NCBI GenBank assembly: GCA_003550325.1
Contig: QKWP01000071.1
Coordinates: forward strand, 462,036 to 526,035
DNA length: 64,000 nt
Direction: 5' to 3'
Source of the DNA: Gigaspora rosea
Taxonomy: Eukaryota > Glomeromycota > Glomeromycetes > Diversisporales > Gigasporaceae
Shown: positions 25,385 to 36,451 of the stretch, one piece after another
Numbering within the stretch: position 1 is the stretch's first letter
How the letters are laid out: each line of letters begins with the position of its first letter
Translations under genes and position numbers: made by a program
Notes under the pieces: generated by a model
The model's input: only the letters and a program-made list of their open reading frames with translations
Told to the model about the DNA's origin: nothing
Database searches by the model: none

Positions 25385-25915
25385 CAGAAAATTAATTCCG
25401 ATAATTATTTTACATGGATTAATTCACTGCTTATTTTATTGATAGTATTTTATAGACAGGTTTATTTCACTGAAAACGCATTTCACGAAGTAATTCTTTA
25501 TTATTGTCAGGATTAATAATTAGAGTTAAAGTTGGTGTAATTTATAAAAAAAAAAACTCGTTGATGAAATAAACTGTCTATAAAATGAGCTGTCTGTGAA
25601 ATAAACTCTAAAAAATGAATGTTAGTGAATTAATTGTCTGTAAAATAATCCTTTCTGTAAATTAATGTCTGTGATCTATGAAGTGAATATCAGTGAAATG
25701 ACAAGGATCCTTCACAGATATCTAGTTTACAGACAATCAATTCAAAGACAAGTTTATTTTATATAAACTAATTAGGTTTAAGGTTGGAACAAGTTTTAGT
25801 TTGTGTTAAATGACTGCTAGTAAATTAATTGTCTATAAAATGAGCTTGTCAGTGAATTGATCGTTTGTAAAATAAACTAGTCAGTGAATTGATTGTTTAT
25901 GAAATGATACAAATC
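25385..25915. repeat. Degenerate short repeats (TGAATTAATTGTCTGTAAAA type)
   Basis: Words such as GTGAATTGATTGTTTATGAA, CTGTCTATAAAATGAGC and TAGTGAATTAATTGTCTG recur about ten times on both sides of 25555. No gene visible. Confidence 0.65.
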
Positions 25916-26019
25916 CATTTCGATCACTAGAAAACCACATCTAAGAAAATACTTGAGAACAATTCGTATTTCTATTGACAAATTCAAAAAAAATTTGGAA
26001 ATTTGGAATCTTAATTTTT

Positions 26020-26582
26020 AGATCTGGCCTAAATCATTAGAAAATAAGGAAATAAATGATTTATTGAATATGCAGAGTAAAAAAGAAGTTAATGATATGA
26101 TGATAAAGATGAGCAGAGAAAAAAACCTTCAAGACACTTAATAAATCAACACCACCATACTATCTGAAGTATCAACTATGCACACCTCCAGTTTCTGATA
26201 TTGGCATGCCTGAATCTTTGGACTCAAAAATTTTGAAAAAGATTTTGAATTAAAATCAAAATAAAAATCACACAAGAAATAAGTAACAGAGAATATTGCA
26301 CAAGTAATAGTTGATGGAACTCATATTTCAGACGTATCAATGATGGGTAATAATTTCGAAACTTTACTTTTTCAATGTTTTTTCTTCTTCCTCAAAGCAT
26401 GTAACTGGAATTTCAGCGACGGACTCATCATTAAATTCTTCTACAATTCCATTAGCAGAATTAGTATAATTATTTGATAAAGCAATTGATGCAAATGCCA
26501 TACCATAAAAGTTTATTTTTATTTTTATTTGCAGATACTGTAATTTGTATGAATTATATTTCCAATGCCATAAAGAAGTCAA
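26020..26582. other. Possible decayed coding stretch
   Basis: On the plus strand, broken frames read KSLENKEINDLLNMQSKKEV, PYYLKYQLCTPPVSDIGMPE and VTENIAQVIVDGTHISDVSM. On the minus strand a 72-codon frame at 26582-26364 includes MAFASIALSNNYTNSANGIV. Neither is recognised; the plus-strand pieces look more like a dead gene. Confidence 0.25.
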
Positions 26583-26733
26583 GCAACAATATTAATTCTT
26601 AAGCATACTTATTAGTATTAAGTAATAAATCTAATTAGCAAGCTAATAGACAATTATTGATGCAGACCATTGTGATTGCAAAAATCATAAGCTTTAAATT
26701 TGATTTTAACAAGATTATATTTTAATTAATATT

Positions 26734-26777
26734 ATTGAATACAATATATATATTTGTATATATATATTGTATTCAAT
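26734..26777. repeat. Short AT palindrome
   Basis: ATTGAATACAATATATATA is followed after TTTG by its complement. Confidence 0.8.
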
Positions 26778-27503
26778 CTTTTTTTTTTTATTCTTTTTTT
26801 TTTAGATTCAATTTTTAATAATAGAACTATGATAAAAAAATAAAAATAACTGTATATCTCTTTGTACATTATTTTGCTGTTTAGTTATTTGGAATTGTAT
26901 TACATTGCTCAATTTTTGATTTAATAAATATCAGTGTTTTACAGTAAAACTATCACCAAAAACATTTTATTAGAGTTTATTATAAGTAAATTTTTTATTA
27001 AACAAAAATTCTAATAACGATAGTTTTCCATACATATAAGTGTAAATTTATTACTCACCCGGGATATTACCCACATTATGCTATCTCAAAATTTTATTAG
27101 GGTAATCCCTGTCGTGTTACTAGCAAAAAATGCTCCGCAATAAATTATTTCTACATATAAAATAAATTGTGGGTTTTATAATTTATTGCACCCCTGTATC
27201 ACATGATAATTTTATCTTACATCGACTATGTGATATCAATTTAATAATTACGAATTTAATATATCATAGGTTAAATAATACAAATTAATCAAAATTATTT
27301 ATTGTTATTCATGCAATGAAATGATTTTAAAACTAAAAACCTCTAAAACTAACTCTAACAATCACTAATCACCCTAACCCTAAACTAACCCAACACTAAC
27401 ACTAATTTCCCATAACTTCTAAATCATAATTATATAGCAAAACAGAAATACAAAATAATAGCAATGCACAATAATTCCAGTCCAAGAATGAAAATGACAA
27501 CTA

Positions 27504-27691
27504 CTGTCATCCTCCTATATAGTCATCTCCTATATAATCACGTCATAGTAAAACCCTTTTTATAATCGTGCCAAAGTCTGCAACACTTTACTAATAAACT
27601 TATAAAAAAATATGCACATCATAATAAAAACCTTTATACAATCATATAATTTGCATGATACGGACTGTGTGATTATAGAGAAGGATGACAG
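27504..27691. mobile_element. Mariner-like MITE, 188 bp, TA duplication
   Basis: Ends CTGTCATCCTCCTATATAGT and the complement GATTATAGAGAAGGATGACA then G, flanked by TA at 27502-27503 and 27692-27693. Confidence 0.75.
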
Positions 27692-28329
27692 TACCTTCTC
27701 AAACAACATCATTAACTACTACCTAGAAGAAATAATGCAAAATGTTAGTTAAACTTATTTACTGCCATAAATAGCAGAATTACTATAATAACAAAGCCTT
27801 GAAATAATATTACTTATGAAGCCACAAAAATACTATATTGATGAAGCCATAAACTGCTTCTTTAAAAGCTATGAAACCATTTCACTTATGAAGTCATGAA
27901 ATTACACCAATATGAAACCATGCTATTTACAAAGCTATTAAATAATACCCAGTGTTGATTTTTATTGGCCAAACCAAATTTTTTGGCCATTTCAGCTATT
28001 ATTAGCAAAATTTCAGAGGTGATATATATCGATAGTAAATCTCTAGATTACAATCGATATGCAACTAGTATTCCAAATTATTAGTTAAAAAACCAACTAG
28101 TTGCCAACTTTCCAACTAATTGATTTAAAAAATTTTTAAACAACTAAATATTCAATTAATATAATTTTGAGATATTTCGCTTAGTCAGGCTAATTCATAA
28201 TGATTTCTTGAATTTAATTGGCTAATTATCTGAAAATATCACATGATATGAATAATCAATTAGTTGGCAACTAGTTGATTAAAAATTTTTACTAACTATA
28301 CAACACCTATGCTATGTATTATCATTGTT

Positions 28330-28673
28330 GATTATTAATGATATTGGATTTTTTCAAAGTTTTTCTCAATAAATATTAGCTTAATTTTTACTGCTAATAA
28401 TATATTTATTCATCCATATCATATTAAAATTTTAGCTAATTTGGATCAATAATTCTTGAAAAATTACTAGTAAACAATAGTTAATTTTTTTAAAAAAATT
28501 AACTATTGTTTACAAAGAATTTTTTGAGAACTATTGATCCAAATTGGCTTAAATTTTAATATGTTATAGCTGAATAAATATATTAATAGCAGTAAAAATT
28601 TGAGCCAATTTGATTGAAAATTATTTGCAAAATTTGAAAAATCTAACGAATTTTATAAAAATCATTAGTAATC
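28330..28673. repeat. Foldback palindrome, 344 bp
   Basis: Arms of about 165 bp centre on AATTTTTTTAAAAAAATT near 28490. Arm motifs are AATTTGGATCAATAATTCTT and its complement. Confidence 0.8.
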
Positions 28674-28832
28674 AAAAGTGATTATAATTGTTATATATCA
28701 ATAATTATTATATATTATTATTGATATATATTGATATATAGCTATTAATCAATATATATCAATAATGTTCAATCAATATATATCAATAATGTTTAATCAA
28801 TATATATCAATAATGTATATATCTGATTAACT

Positions 28833-29089
28833 TATACATGTTGGCAAAATCCCGACTTACTATAGTTTGGGATTTGTCCGTCATCCCAAATCCCAAATCC
28901 CAAATTCTAGTATTACTAATATCTCAAAAACTTTATTAATAATCTTTATTTAAACAAATCATATATATTCTTATAGTTATAAATAATATATTTACAAAAT
29001 ATTAAGATTATTTATTTGATTTAATCTTTTATAAATAGCAATTGTTTTTTTATTATTTGGAATTTGTCCGGGTTTTGCCAGCATGTATA
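28833..29089. mobile_element. hAT-type MITE, 257 bp, TSD GATTAACT
   Basis: Exact 8-bp repeats GATTAACT at 28825-28832 and 29090-29097. Ends are TATACATGTTGGCAAAATCC and GGGTTTTGCCAGCATGTATA. The left side has repeated CCCAAAT units. Confidence 0.9.
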
Positions 29090-29255
29090 GATTAACTACT
29101 ATATATTGATATATATCTGTTTAAAAATTTTGCTAATGATTGATAGTCAAGACCAATGGCCAATAGTCAAATTTTGGGCAAAAATTTCTAATTTTTATAA
29201 TAATTAGCCAATTATATTATAGTTAGATCTTCATAAGTGGACAAGACATTAGTAT

Positions 29256-29540
29256 TAGGGTTCCTCAAATTCAAATCAAATCAAATACTGGATCAATTTG
29301 AATTTGATCAAATCAAATTGACCCTAATTTGAATTTGATTTGATTCAAATATTTGAATTTGAATTTGATTTGAATTTAAATTTTTAATAGTAATTTTCAA
29401 ATAAAATCAAATATTTGTCAAATCAAATCAAATTTGGCCATATTTGAATTTGATCAAATCAAATATAGCCAAATTTGAATTTGAATTTATCAAATATTTG
29501 ATTCAAATATTTGAAGATCAAATCAAATTGCAGAATCCTA
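29256..29540. mobile_element. hAT-type MITE, 285 bp, TSD ATTAGTAT, with TTTGAA repeats
   Basis: Exact 8-bp repeats ATTAGTAT at 29248-29255 and 29541-29548; ends TAGGGTTCCTC and GCAGAATCCTA. Almost the whole body is degenerate AAATTTGAATTTGAT/ATCAAATTCAAAT. Confidence 0.9.
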
Positions 29541-29789
29541 ATTAGTATGCACTTAGAGAGAGTGTGCACTTATGGAATTAGAGAGTGTGCACTTATAGAA
29601 TTATAGATTTATATTATACAAATTTTATATCCAATCAAAAATAACTTTAGTACACTAAAAAAATACTAATCTCATAATGTTGTTTTTGGTAACATAGACC
29701 CATGCAGCCTAATACAGTACCCATGTCTTTTATAGAGTTTTTATTAGGTATTTTATATATATTAGACTCTAGATATTTTGTTATATATA

Positions 29790-30191
29790 GGGTGGGGAGA
29801 AAAAAGCCCGATTGATTTCAGAATTTTAGAAGGCTATAAAAATAGTGTTACACAATTGTGTTCAAACTGAAATTAGTATATGTAATTAGTATGATAAACA
29901 CACTTTCATGAAATGGGTTCCATTTGTATCTCTCACATGCCTGCTGCCAGTAACAAGCCTTCAAAGTTGAACAGGCCGGGCCTGATCGGGTCGGGCCTGG
30001 GCCCGACCCGTTCAACTTTGAAGACTTGTTACTGGCAGCAGGCGTGTGAGAGATACAAATGGAACCCATTTCATGAAAGTGTGTTTATCATACTAATTAC
30101 ATATACTAATTTTGGTTTGAACACAATTGTGTAACACTATTTTTATAGCCTTCTAAAATTCCGAAATCAATCGGGCTTTTTTTCCCCACCC
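29790..30191. mobile_element. 402-bp foldback element, TA duplication
   Basis: Arms of about 195 bp are nearly identical complements from GGGTGGGGAGAAAAAAGCCC inward to CGGGCCTGGGCCCGACCCG. Flanks are TA on both sides. The two mirrored 73-codon open frames inside (MGSICISH start) are the same stretch read on each arm and are not taken as genes. Confidence 0.85.
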
Positions 30192-30867
30192 TAGTTATAT
30201 ACATTGTAAAATGAAATTTATAGTACTAGATAGTTTTAATTTCAAAAATGTAACTTATATTAATAAATTAACTACATTGCATATTGTTCAAACTTTATTG
30301 GTCAAACCGATTTGTAATTACATGATAGTACATTTATAGAGAGTATTTTAATAACAAAATCAAATACATGTGCAGAATATAAAGAGTGTGCACTTAATAC
30401 TATGGACCCAGCTTGGAACTGGGCCTTATAGTGCATTTATAGAGGGTGCACTTATAGAAGTGCACTTATAAAGGTCCAACTGTATAAGCTTTACTTATAC
30501 AAAAATTTGGACATTTTAGCCAAATAATTTTTTTGCTCTTTTTGGCTATTGGCCACAGCCAATGGCTGGCCAAATAACTAAATAACAATACTGATAAAAC
30601 CTTTATAAAGCTGTAAAATTACACACTATTGATAAAGCTAAAACTATATTATTTACAAAGTTGCAAAGCTATTTTATTTATAAAACTACAAAACTGCATT
30701 ACTTATAAACTATAAAACTACTTATTTATTTACTAGCAATTATGCACCAAAATAATAAAATAAAACTTAGTTCACTATTTAAAAAGAAAAAAGTGCTAGT
30801 ATATTATCAAACAATAACAAAAAAATTATAGAAACTTCTAGAAGTAACAAAATTCTATTACCAGAAT

Positions 30868-30969
30868 TAGGGTTGTTAATGGAGCACTCTGTTTATTTTA
30901 TTTTAATAGTAATACTTTGAAGTATTACTATTAAAATAAAATAAACGGAGTGCTCCATTAACAACCCTA
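30868..30969. mobile_element. hAT-type MITE, 102 bp, nearly perfect palindrome, TSD ACCAGAAT
   Basis: Exact 8-bp repeats ACCAGAAT at 30860-30867 and 30970-30977. The element begins TAGGGTTGTTAATGGAGC and reads as its own complement almost base for base around 30918. Confidence 0.92.
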
Positions 30970-31421
30970 ACCAGAATAGCAACTGTAATAGTAGCATTAA
31001 CAAGTTATAGTAATACAAGTAATACAGCACCTATAACAGTAATACTTTAATGACAATACTAGTAATGACAATACTAAAATGAATAAAATTTTGTTGCTTG
31101 AAGAAAAAAAGAAGTTAGCTAATTTATAAAGAAGTAAAAAAAATTAGATCAAAAAAAACCAATAATATTATTAATTATTATTTTTTTCATTTGGCAGTTA
31201 TGGCACAACTTTATTAAACTCAAAAATATACTATTAGTAAACTATCAATTATTTTACAGAGTAGAGCAATTTTAGCTCTTAATATCAAAGTGTAATCCAT
31301 TTGGTTGTCTGAAGATACCTAAAAGTAACCTGCTATAGCAAACTATTTTCTCATTGTAGCTCCTCTTCTCTATAAAGTTCAGAGTTCCGAATCATTAACT
31401 AGAGTTGCTACCTGTCATGAC

Positions 31422-32283
31422 TAAAGCTGCTGGTGAAACTAAACTGTAATGGTGCACAATTTTCACCAATCACTACCAATTACCAATTAGTATTGGTGAA
31501 ACTGGTAAAACTATGAAATAGGTGATACCGGTAAAACTGGTAAAACTGGTAAAACTAACTATAATGTGATGCAAATCACATATTAGATATGAAAATTACT
31601 TATAGGCAAAATGTAGCATGCATATATATATAACTTTTTTTCATACTAAGTTAACAACTTTTGTCGATTAATTAAAAGTTGTAGAGCTCATTGAGATGCA
31701 TCTAATAGTAGTTAGATTATCCAAATTGGCCTAATGAATAGTAAAATAACATTGAAAAATGATTGGCTGACTATATAAAATCTTTATGCAAACAAACTAA
31801 CAATGCTTACATAAAGATTTTATAAAGTCAACCAATCGTTTTTAACAATATCTTGCTATCTACTAGGTCAATTTGGATGATCTAACCACTGTTAAATTCA
31901 TCTCAATAAGCTTTATAACTTTCAATTAATTAATACAAGTTATTAACTTAATATGAAAAAAGTTATATATATACATTTCGCTACAAGTAATTTTTATATA
32001 TGATTTGCATCATATTATACTATGAACAATCTTACCTGGCAGACTATTAATTAATATCACTAGTTTTACCAATATTACAGTTTCACTATATTACTAGTTT
32101 TACCAGTTTCACTAGTATCATCAGTATCACCAGTATTACCAATTCACCAGTTTCACCAGTATCACCAATATCATCATAATTATTATTTCACTAGTTTCAC
32201 CAGTTTTACCAATTTGGCTATTAAGTTTCACTAGTTTCACCAGTTTCATCTAGTGAAACTAATTAGTTTCACTAGCAGCTTTA
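31422..32283. mobile_element. hAT-type non-autonomous element, 862 bp, TSD GTCATGAC
   Basis: Exact 8-bp repeats GTCATGAC at 31414-31421 and 32284-32291; ends TAAAGCTGCTGGTGAAACT and AGTTTCACTAGCAGCTTTA. The left subterminal zone is rich in GGTAAAACTGGTAAAACT and the right in TTTCACCAGTATCACC. A long foldback (31567-32015) sits between. Confidence 0.9.
31567..32015. repeat. Foldback palindrome with GTTAGAT core
   Basis: Arms of about 210 bp around 31797. They include TCGATTAATTAAAAGTTGTA and a GGATGATCTAACCACTGTTA core also seen at 34473-35010. Confidence 0.85.
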
Positions 32284-32339
32284 GTCATGACTGCCAATAA
32301 TTTCAAACCTTTTTTTTCTAGCTTCTCAAGTAGAAGGGT

Positions 32340-33080
32340 TCTACTAGAATAAAACATGACAATATAGAAATAAAAGAAAATATAAAAAGAGGAAAAAACC
32401 TACACTATCTAAGCGAATAACCAAAATATACAAAAAATAAAATGAAAAGAAAGAAAAAAAAGCAAAAAGTAAATAGAATATAACAATACTATATAAAAAG
32501 AGCAAAAAGAAAAATCTATACCTAAAAGAACATTCTAGAAAGAAATTTTATTTCAGATTTTCTCTAAAACACCTTATGTGTTATTCTTTGTTTTCACTCA
32601 TGACCAGATTCCAATTTGGTAGGCATTCCCGAATTGGAAAAAGTAAACACTACCATTCTTTTGGAGGGGTAAACTGAAACACCCACTTTTTTGAAATTTT
32701 GAAAAATCCAAAAGAGTGAAGAATAGAGTACCAAACTGGAAAGATTTTGTAAGAGTTACACTATATAGAATAGCATAACCAAGCCTCTACTTCTATTTTT
32801 ATATCTATAGGACTTGACAAAGCTCCAGAGTCTCTTTACTACATTTTTGCTTAATAGTACCAAAGCCCACCAAGGTGCTTCGCTCAAAAGTCTGCTAGTT
32901 TTTTTCATCCCTATTTTAGGCACAGAACATCCAGTGAATGGACTTTGTATCTGATAGCAGCTTGGTAAAGTTTTGTTGTGTATAAACATATTAACTATAA
33001 AGTTTTCATAGTTTAGTTTCTTGAAAAATTTGGTACAAGAGATCCTTAAAAGAGTTCGAATGCGCTTTTGTTATTAATCA
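32340..33080. repeat. Dispersed repeat, possible LTR-retroelement relic, copy 1
   Basis: A purine-rich tract (AAAAGAAAGAAAAAAAAG) is followed by CTTTTGGAGGGGTAAACTGA and AATTTGGTACAAGAGATCC. The same order occurs at 54340-55180. The 77-codon minus frame at 32989-32756 lies inside it. The family is uncertain. Confidence 0.45.
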
Positions 33081-34472
33081 TTATTATTTTATATTATTGT
33101 AATTTAAAAATATAAATAATATAATAAATTATAAAATTCTTCTTTATTTATAATATTTGATTTTTAGAGTTAATGGATATTAAAAATTAATTAATAATAA
33201 GTTACTAAGTATAGTTTATAGAATTGGCAAGTATCTATTACTAAGATAGTATATAGAGTTTAATTTAGCTATAGCCAAGCATTCTGTATTTAGGTTGTTT
33301 ATTTTTATTTTTTTAATTTATTGCAAAAATTTTGTCTATTAACCATCTTTGGAGTTCTAATAAAAAAAATTCACTATAAAATTTTAGTATTAACCAAAAA
33401 TAAAACCCAAATCAAAATCTATTTAAACTAGATTTTAGATGGATCTGATTATGAGACCCAAAACTCTAAACCCTAAAACTACCTTTAATCAATAAAAATG
33501 CAAAATTCGGTGTAATATAAAAATTGAAATAACTATGGTTTTTTTTTAAAAAATCACTTTAAACTTAAAATTTGGCTTATAAGATTGACTTTTTTATTAT
33601 AACAAAAAAAATTTATTTAAACTTTGAGTTAGAGGGTTTTTTAGTTATTGAACTAGCTAAATTCTAAATTAACTACTATTTGTTTTGTTTTAATTAATAT
33701 AAAATCAAAGCAAACCAAATAATTGGTTATTACTATATTAACAAAATGTTTTTGTGCTAGTTTATTTATATTCTTCTTTATCTTTTAAAGCTTGAATAAA
33801 ATAATTTAACTCATTTTTATTATCTAAAATTTTATAATTTTGATTATTATTTGTATTTTAAAAAGCAATATTTCTTAAATTAATTATTTTTTGATAAATT
33901 TCTCATACAAACAACAAACTCTTTCCAATAATTCCTCAAACCAACAATCATCAAACAAACCTGTAGCAAATTTATAGTTAGTACAATTTACAATATACAA
34001 GCCTTCTCTTATAGCAACTAGAATTAGTAGTTCCAAGCTTGATAGGTCTTTGAACCATTTGGAGTATTGAAATAGAGTTGAAATAGAGTCTTTCTTCAGG
34101 TTTGTGGCTCCCTAATAGAAGTTTACAAAACTATCAAACAAGTAGTTGGTAAATACTAAAGTTTTTATCAAAACTGGTAGAAGAAATAGCAAAACAAGCA
34201 CTTGGTTTTTTGTACTACTGCAAACTTCTACACTCTCTATAAGTTGATTTCCCTCAATCTTGCACATGGTTTTTTGCAAATTAGAAATTTTAGCATACCC
34301 ATTCCAAAAGATCAACATTGGTTATAATTCCCAAAATGGAAACAGAAGTTATGAAAAATCATGAGAGATCACAATATTCATGAAGCTGCTGATGTATTTA
34401 TGTATATAGAAAGAACTGATGAACATCTAATAGATAGATATTATAAAATTTTGATTGATTTACCTTAATTAC
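33081..34472. other. Intergenic, no gene seen
   Basis: Very AT-rich. The 68-codon minus frame at 34318-34112 has no recognisable feature. Confidence 0.45.
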
Positions 34473-35010
34473 TGATCCGGATAAGATCGGCACTATTTCT
34501 ATATTAGAAATTGGGGCAAAATTCCTATGATATTAACTATATACTGAAATCTGAGCAGAGTCAAATGAAAAGTAATTTTTTTATTAAGTTAACGACACAT
34601 GTCGATTAATTGAAAGTTGTAGAGCTCGACGAGACGCATCTAACGGTGGTTAGATCATCCAAATCGGCCCAGTGGATGACGAGATATTATTAAGAAACGA
34701 TTAGCCGACTATGTAAAATCTCTATGTAAACAAATATTGTTTACATAGAGATTTTACATAGTCGGCCAATCGTTTCTTAATAATATCTCGCCATCCACTG
34801 GGCCGATTTGGATGATCTAACCACCGTTAGATGCGTCTCGTCGAGTTCTACAACTTTCAATTAATCGACATGTGTCGTTAACTTAATAAAAAAATTACTT
34901 TTCATTTGACTCCGCTCAGATTTCAGCATATAATAAAAATTTATATTGTACTTATCCCCAAAATTTACTATTGTCCCAATATAGTAATAGTGCCGATCTT
35001 ATCCGGATCA
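34473..35010. repeat. Foldback element, 538 bp
   Basis: Outer ends TGATCCGGATAAGATCGGCA and its exact complement TGCCGATCTTATCCGGATCA. Inner arms of about 165 bp are almost perfect around 34741 and carry GATCATCCAAATCGGCCCAG and ACGCATCTAACGGTGGTTAG. Confidence 0.88.
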
Positions 35011-35639
35011 TCAATTAATTTTTTAGTTTTTTTTTTTTTTAAATGTTAAGGTGATTTAATCTTTTAGTATAGTGTTTTTTTATATTTTTTTTACTTTGAA
35101 TACAATACAGAGATTTAATTAGTATTGTATAATTTTTATGAGCATAGTATAGGCTTTAATTATACTATTATTTGATTTTTTCTTTTTCTTTGTTTTTTCT
35201 TTTTGTCATTTTTTTCATTTGTTTTTTTTTTTACCTTTTTTATTTTCTCTGTTTGTATTCATTTTCTTATATTTTTTTTTTACTTTCCCTTTTTTTCATG
35301 TGCTCTTTGTAAAGAAGAACAAATTCAAAGGAAAGAAAGATGATCTTGATATGGCATATAACACCAGTCAATAATAGAAGGGCATATATTTGGGTATACA
35401 AAAGCTCTAGAAAGTTAGAGCTCCAATTTGAGACAAAAAGTTGTTATGGCATATCCATTAGGTACATAGTACTTGTTGAGTTTCTTTTAGTAGGAGAACG
35501 CAAATTATTATTATATACTTGTTACACAGTAGTAATGTTGCTAGTTCTAAATAAACTAAAAAAGCATGATCGTTAAATTTAAAAAAAATTAAAATTTCCT
35601 ATACATTTCATCATAAATGGAATTATGTATATTACTGTG

Positions 35640-35845
35640 TACAAAATAAGGTTTTGAAAAAGGTTCAGATAAGGTAGATAAGGTTTTGGAGGTTTTAGAA
35701 AAGTTTCAGAGTTTCGGATAGGTTTCGGATAAGGTTTTGGGTTTCAGAGTTCAGATGAGGTTTCAAGTTTCAGATAAGGTTTCGGAACCAATAATCCGAA
35801 ACCCGAAACTTTCAAATTTGGCCAAAAAGGTTTCGGGTAGTATCA
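35640..35845. repeat. Degenerate TTTCGGATAAGG repeat
   Basis: Units TTTCGGATAAGGTTTTGGG and GGTTTCAAGTTTCAGATAAG recur, switching to CCGAAACCCGAAAC near 35800. It resembles the subterminal arrays of the hAT-type elements, but no 8-bp duplication was found. Confidence 0.65.
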
Positions 35846-36009
35846 GCTATACCCTTGCTTTATCCAGGTCTCAACCCTAACCCTAATGTTAATTGAAATT
35901 ATTTTGATAAAAATTTCTTATACAAGATTGATGATCCATAGTTATAGTAGGGGTGCAATAAATTATATATTTCTATTAAATAAATATTTATTAAGAGAGG
36001 ATTTTTTAT

Positions 36010-36257
36010 TTTAATAGATGCTGACAATGATCAACTACCAGAAGAGCAATTTTTTAAAGTAACAAATCTTAGGATTAGGAAAATTTCGCAAGGAATTTTT
36101 TTTTTTTATGCTATCATCTATGTTCGAACAGTTAAACTATATTTTTCGGTAATTTTTTTTATTATGTAGCAAACATCCGTTATTCGTCTCCGAATTTCTC
36201 TACATCCCAAGATAAATCTTCCGAATATATTGTAGCTGAATATATTGACACGTAGAT
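36010..36257 (+). other. Possible 3' exons of a lost gene
   Basis: An acceptor-like TTTTAATAG precedes the frame DADNDQLPEEQFFKVTNLR. After a T-rich stretch, TTATGTAG is followed by NIRYSSPNFSTSQDKSSEYI and VAEYIDT, then TAG near 36255. Codon use is gene-like, but no 5' part is visible. Not recognised. Confidence 0.3.
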
Positions 36258-36383
36258 AGTGTTAAGATGTTTCATTTATTCAAAAACTTGGATATTAAAA
36301 GATTATTTAGTAAAGGAAAATTCATTTTAAAAAAATATATCCCTTTTTATTCGCGCATAATTTTCTATGGGGGAGCCTTTTCT

Positions 36384-36385
<2 letters not shown>

Positions 36386-36447
<62 letters not shown>
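36386..36447. repeat. Poly-T tract, 62 bases
   Basis: Unbroken T run, which explains the poly-Phe open frame at 36267-36461. It could be a retroposition tail on the minus strand, but no element is recognised next to it. Confidence 0.9.

Positions 36448-36451
<4 letters not shown>

Larger units (their letters stand above)
29220..30482. mobile_element. Pogo/mariner-like element, TA duplication, with nested insertions
   Basis: Ends TAGTTAGATCTTCATAAGTG and, at the right, the complement of CAGTTGGACCTTTATAAGTG, each next to TA. These ends resemble pogo/Tigger termini. It hosts the elements at 29256-29540 and 29790-30191. Confidence 0.6.
27950..30593. mobile_element. Large hAT-type element carrying nested insertions
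   Basis: Ends CAGTGTTGATTTTTATTGGC and GGCCAAATAACTAAATAACA then ATACTG. Flanks ATAATACC (27942-27949) and ATAAAACC (30594-30601) match at 7 of 8. The subterminal zones repeat TTGGCCA-type words. It contains the elements at 28833-29089, 29220-30482, 29256-29540 and 29790-30191 and a foldback at 28330-28673. Confidence 0.65.

Noticed and set aside
24770-27400. CCCTAACCCTAAC words near 24773, 27366 and 35868
   Set aside because: Only one to three telomere-like units each, within ordinary sequence; not a telomere or a clear interstitial telomere array.
29848-30134. Two mirrored 73-codon frames starting MGSICISH
   Set aside because: The same sequence read from both arms of a palindrome; no family features.
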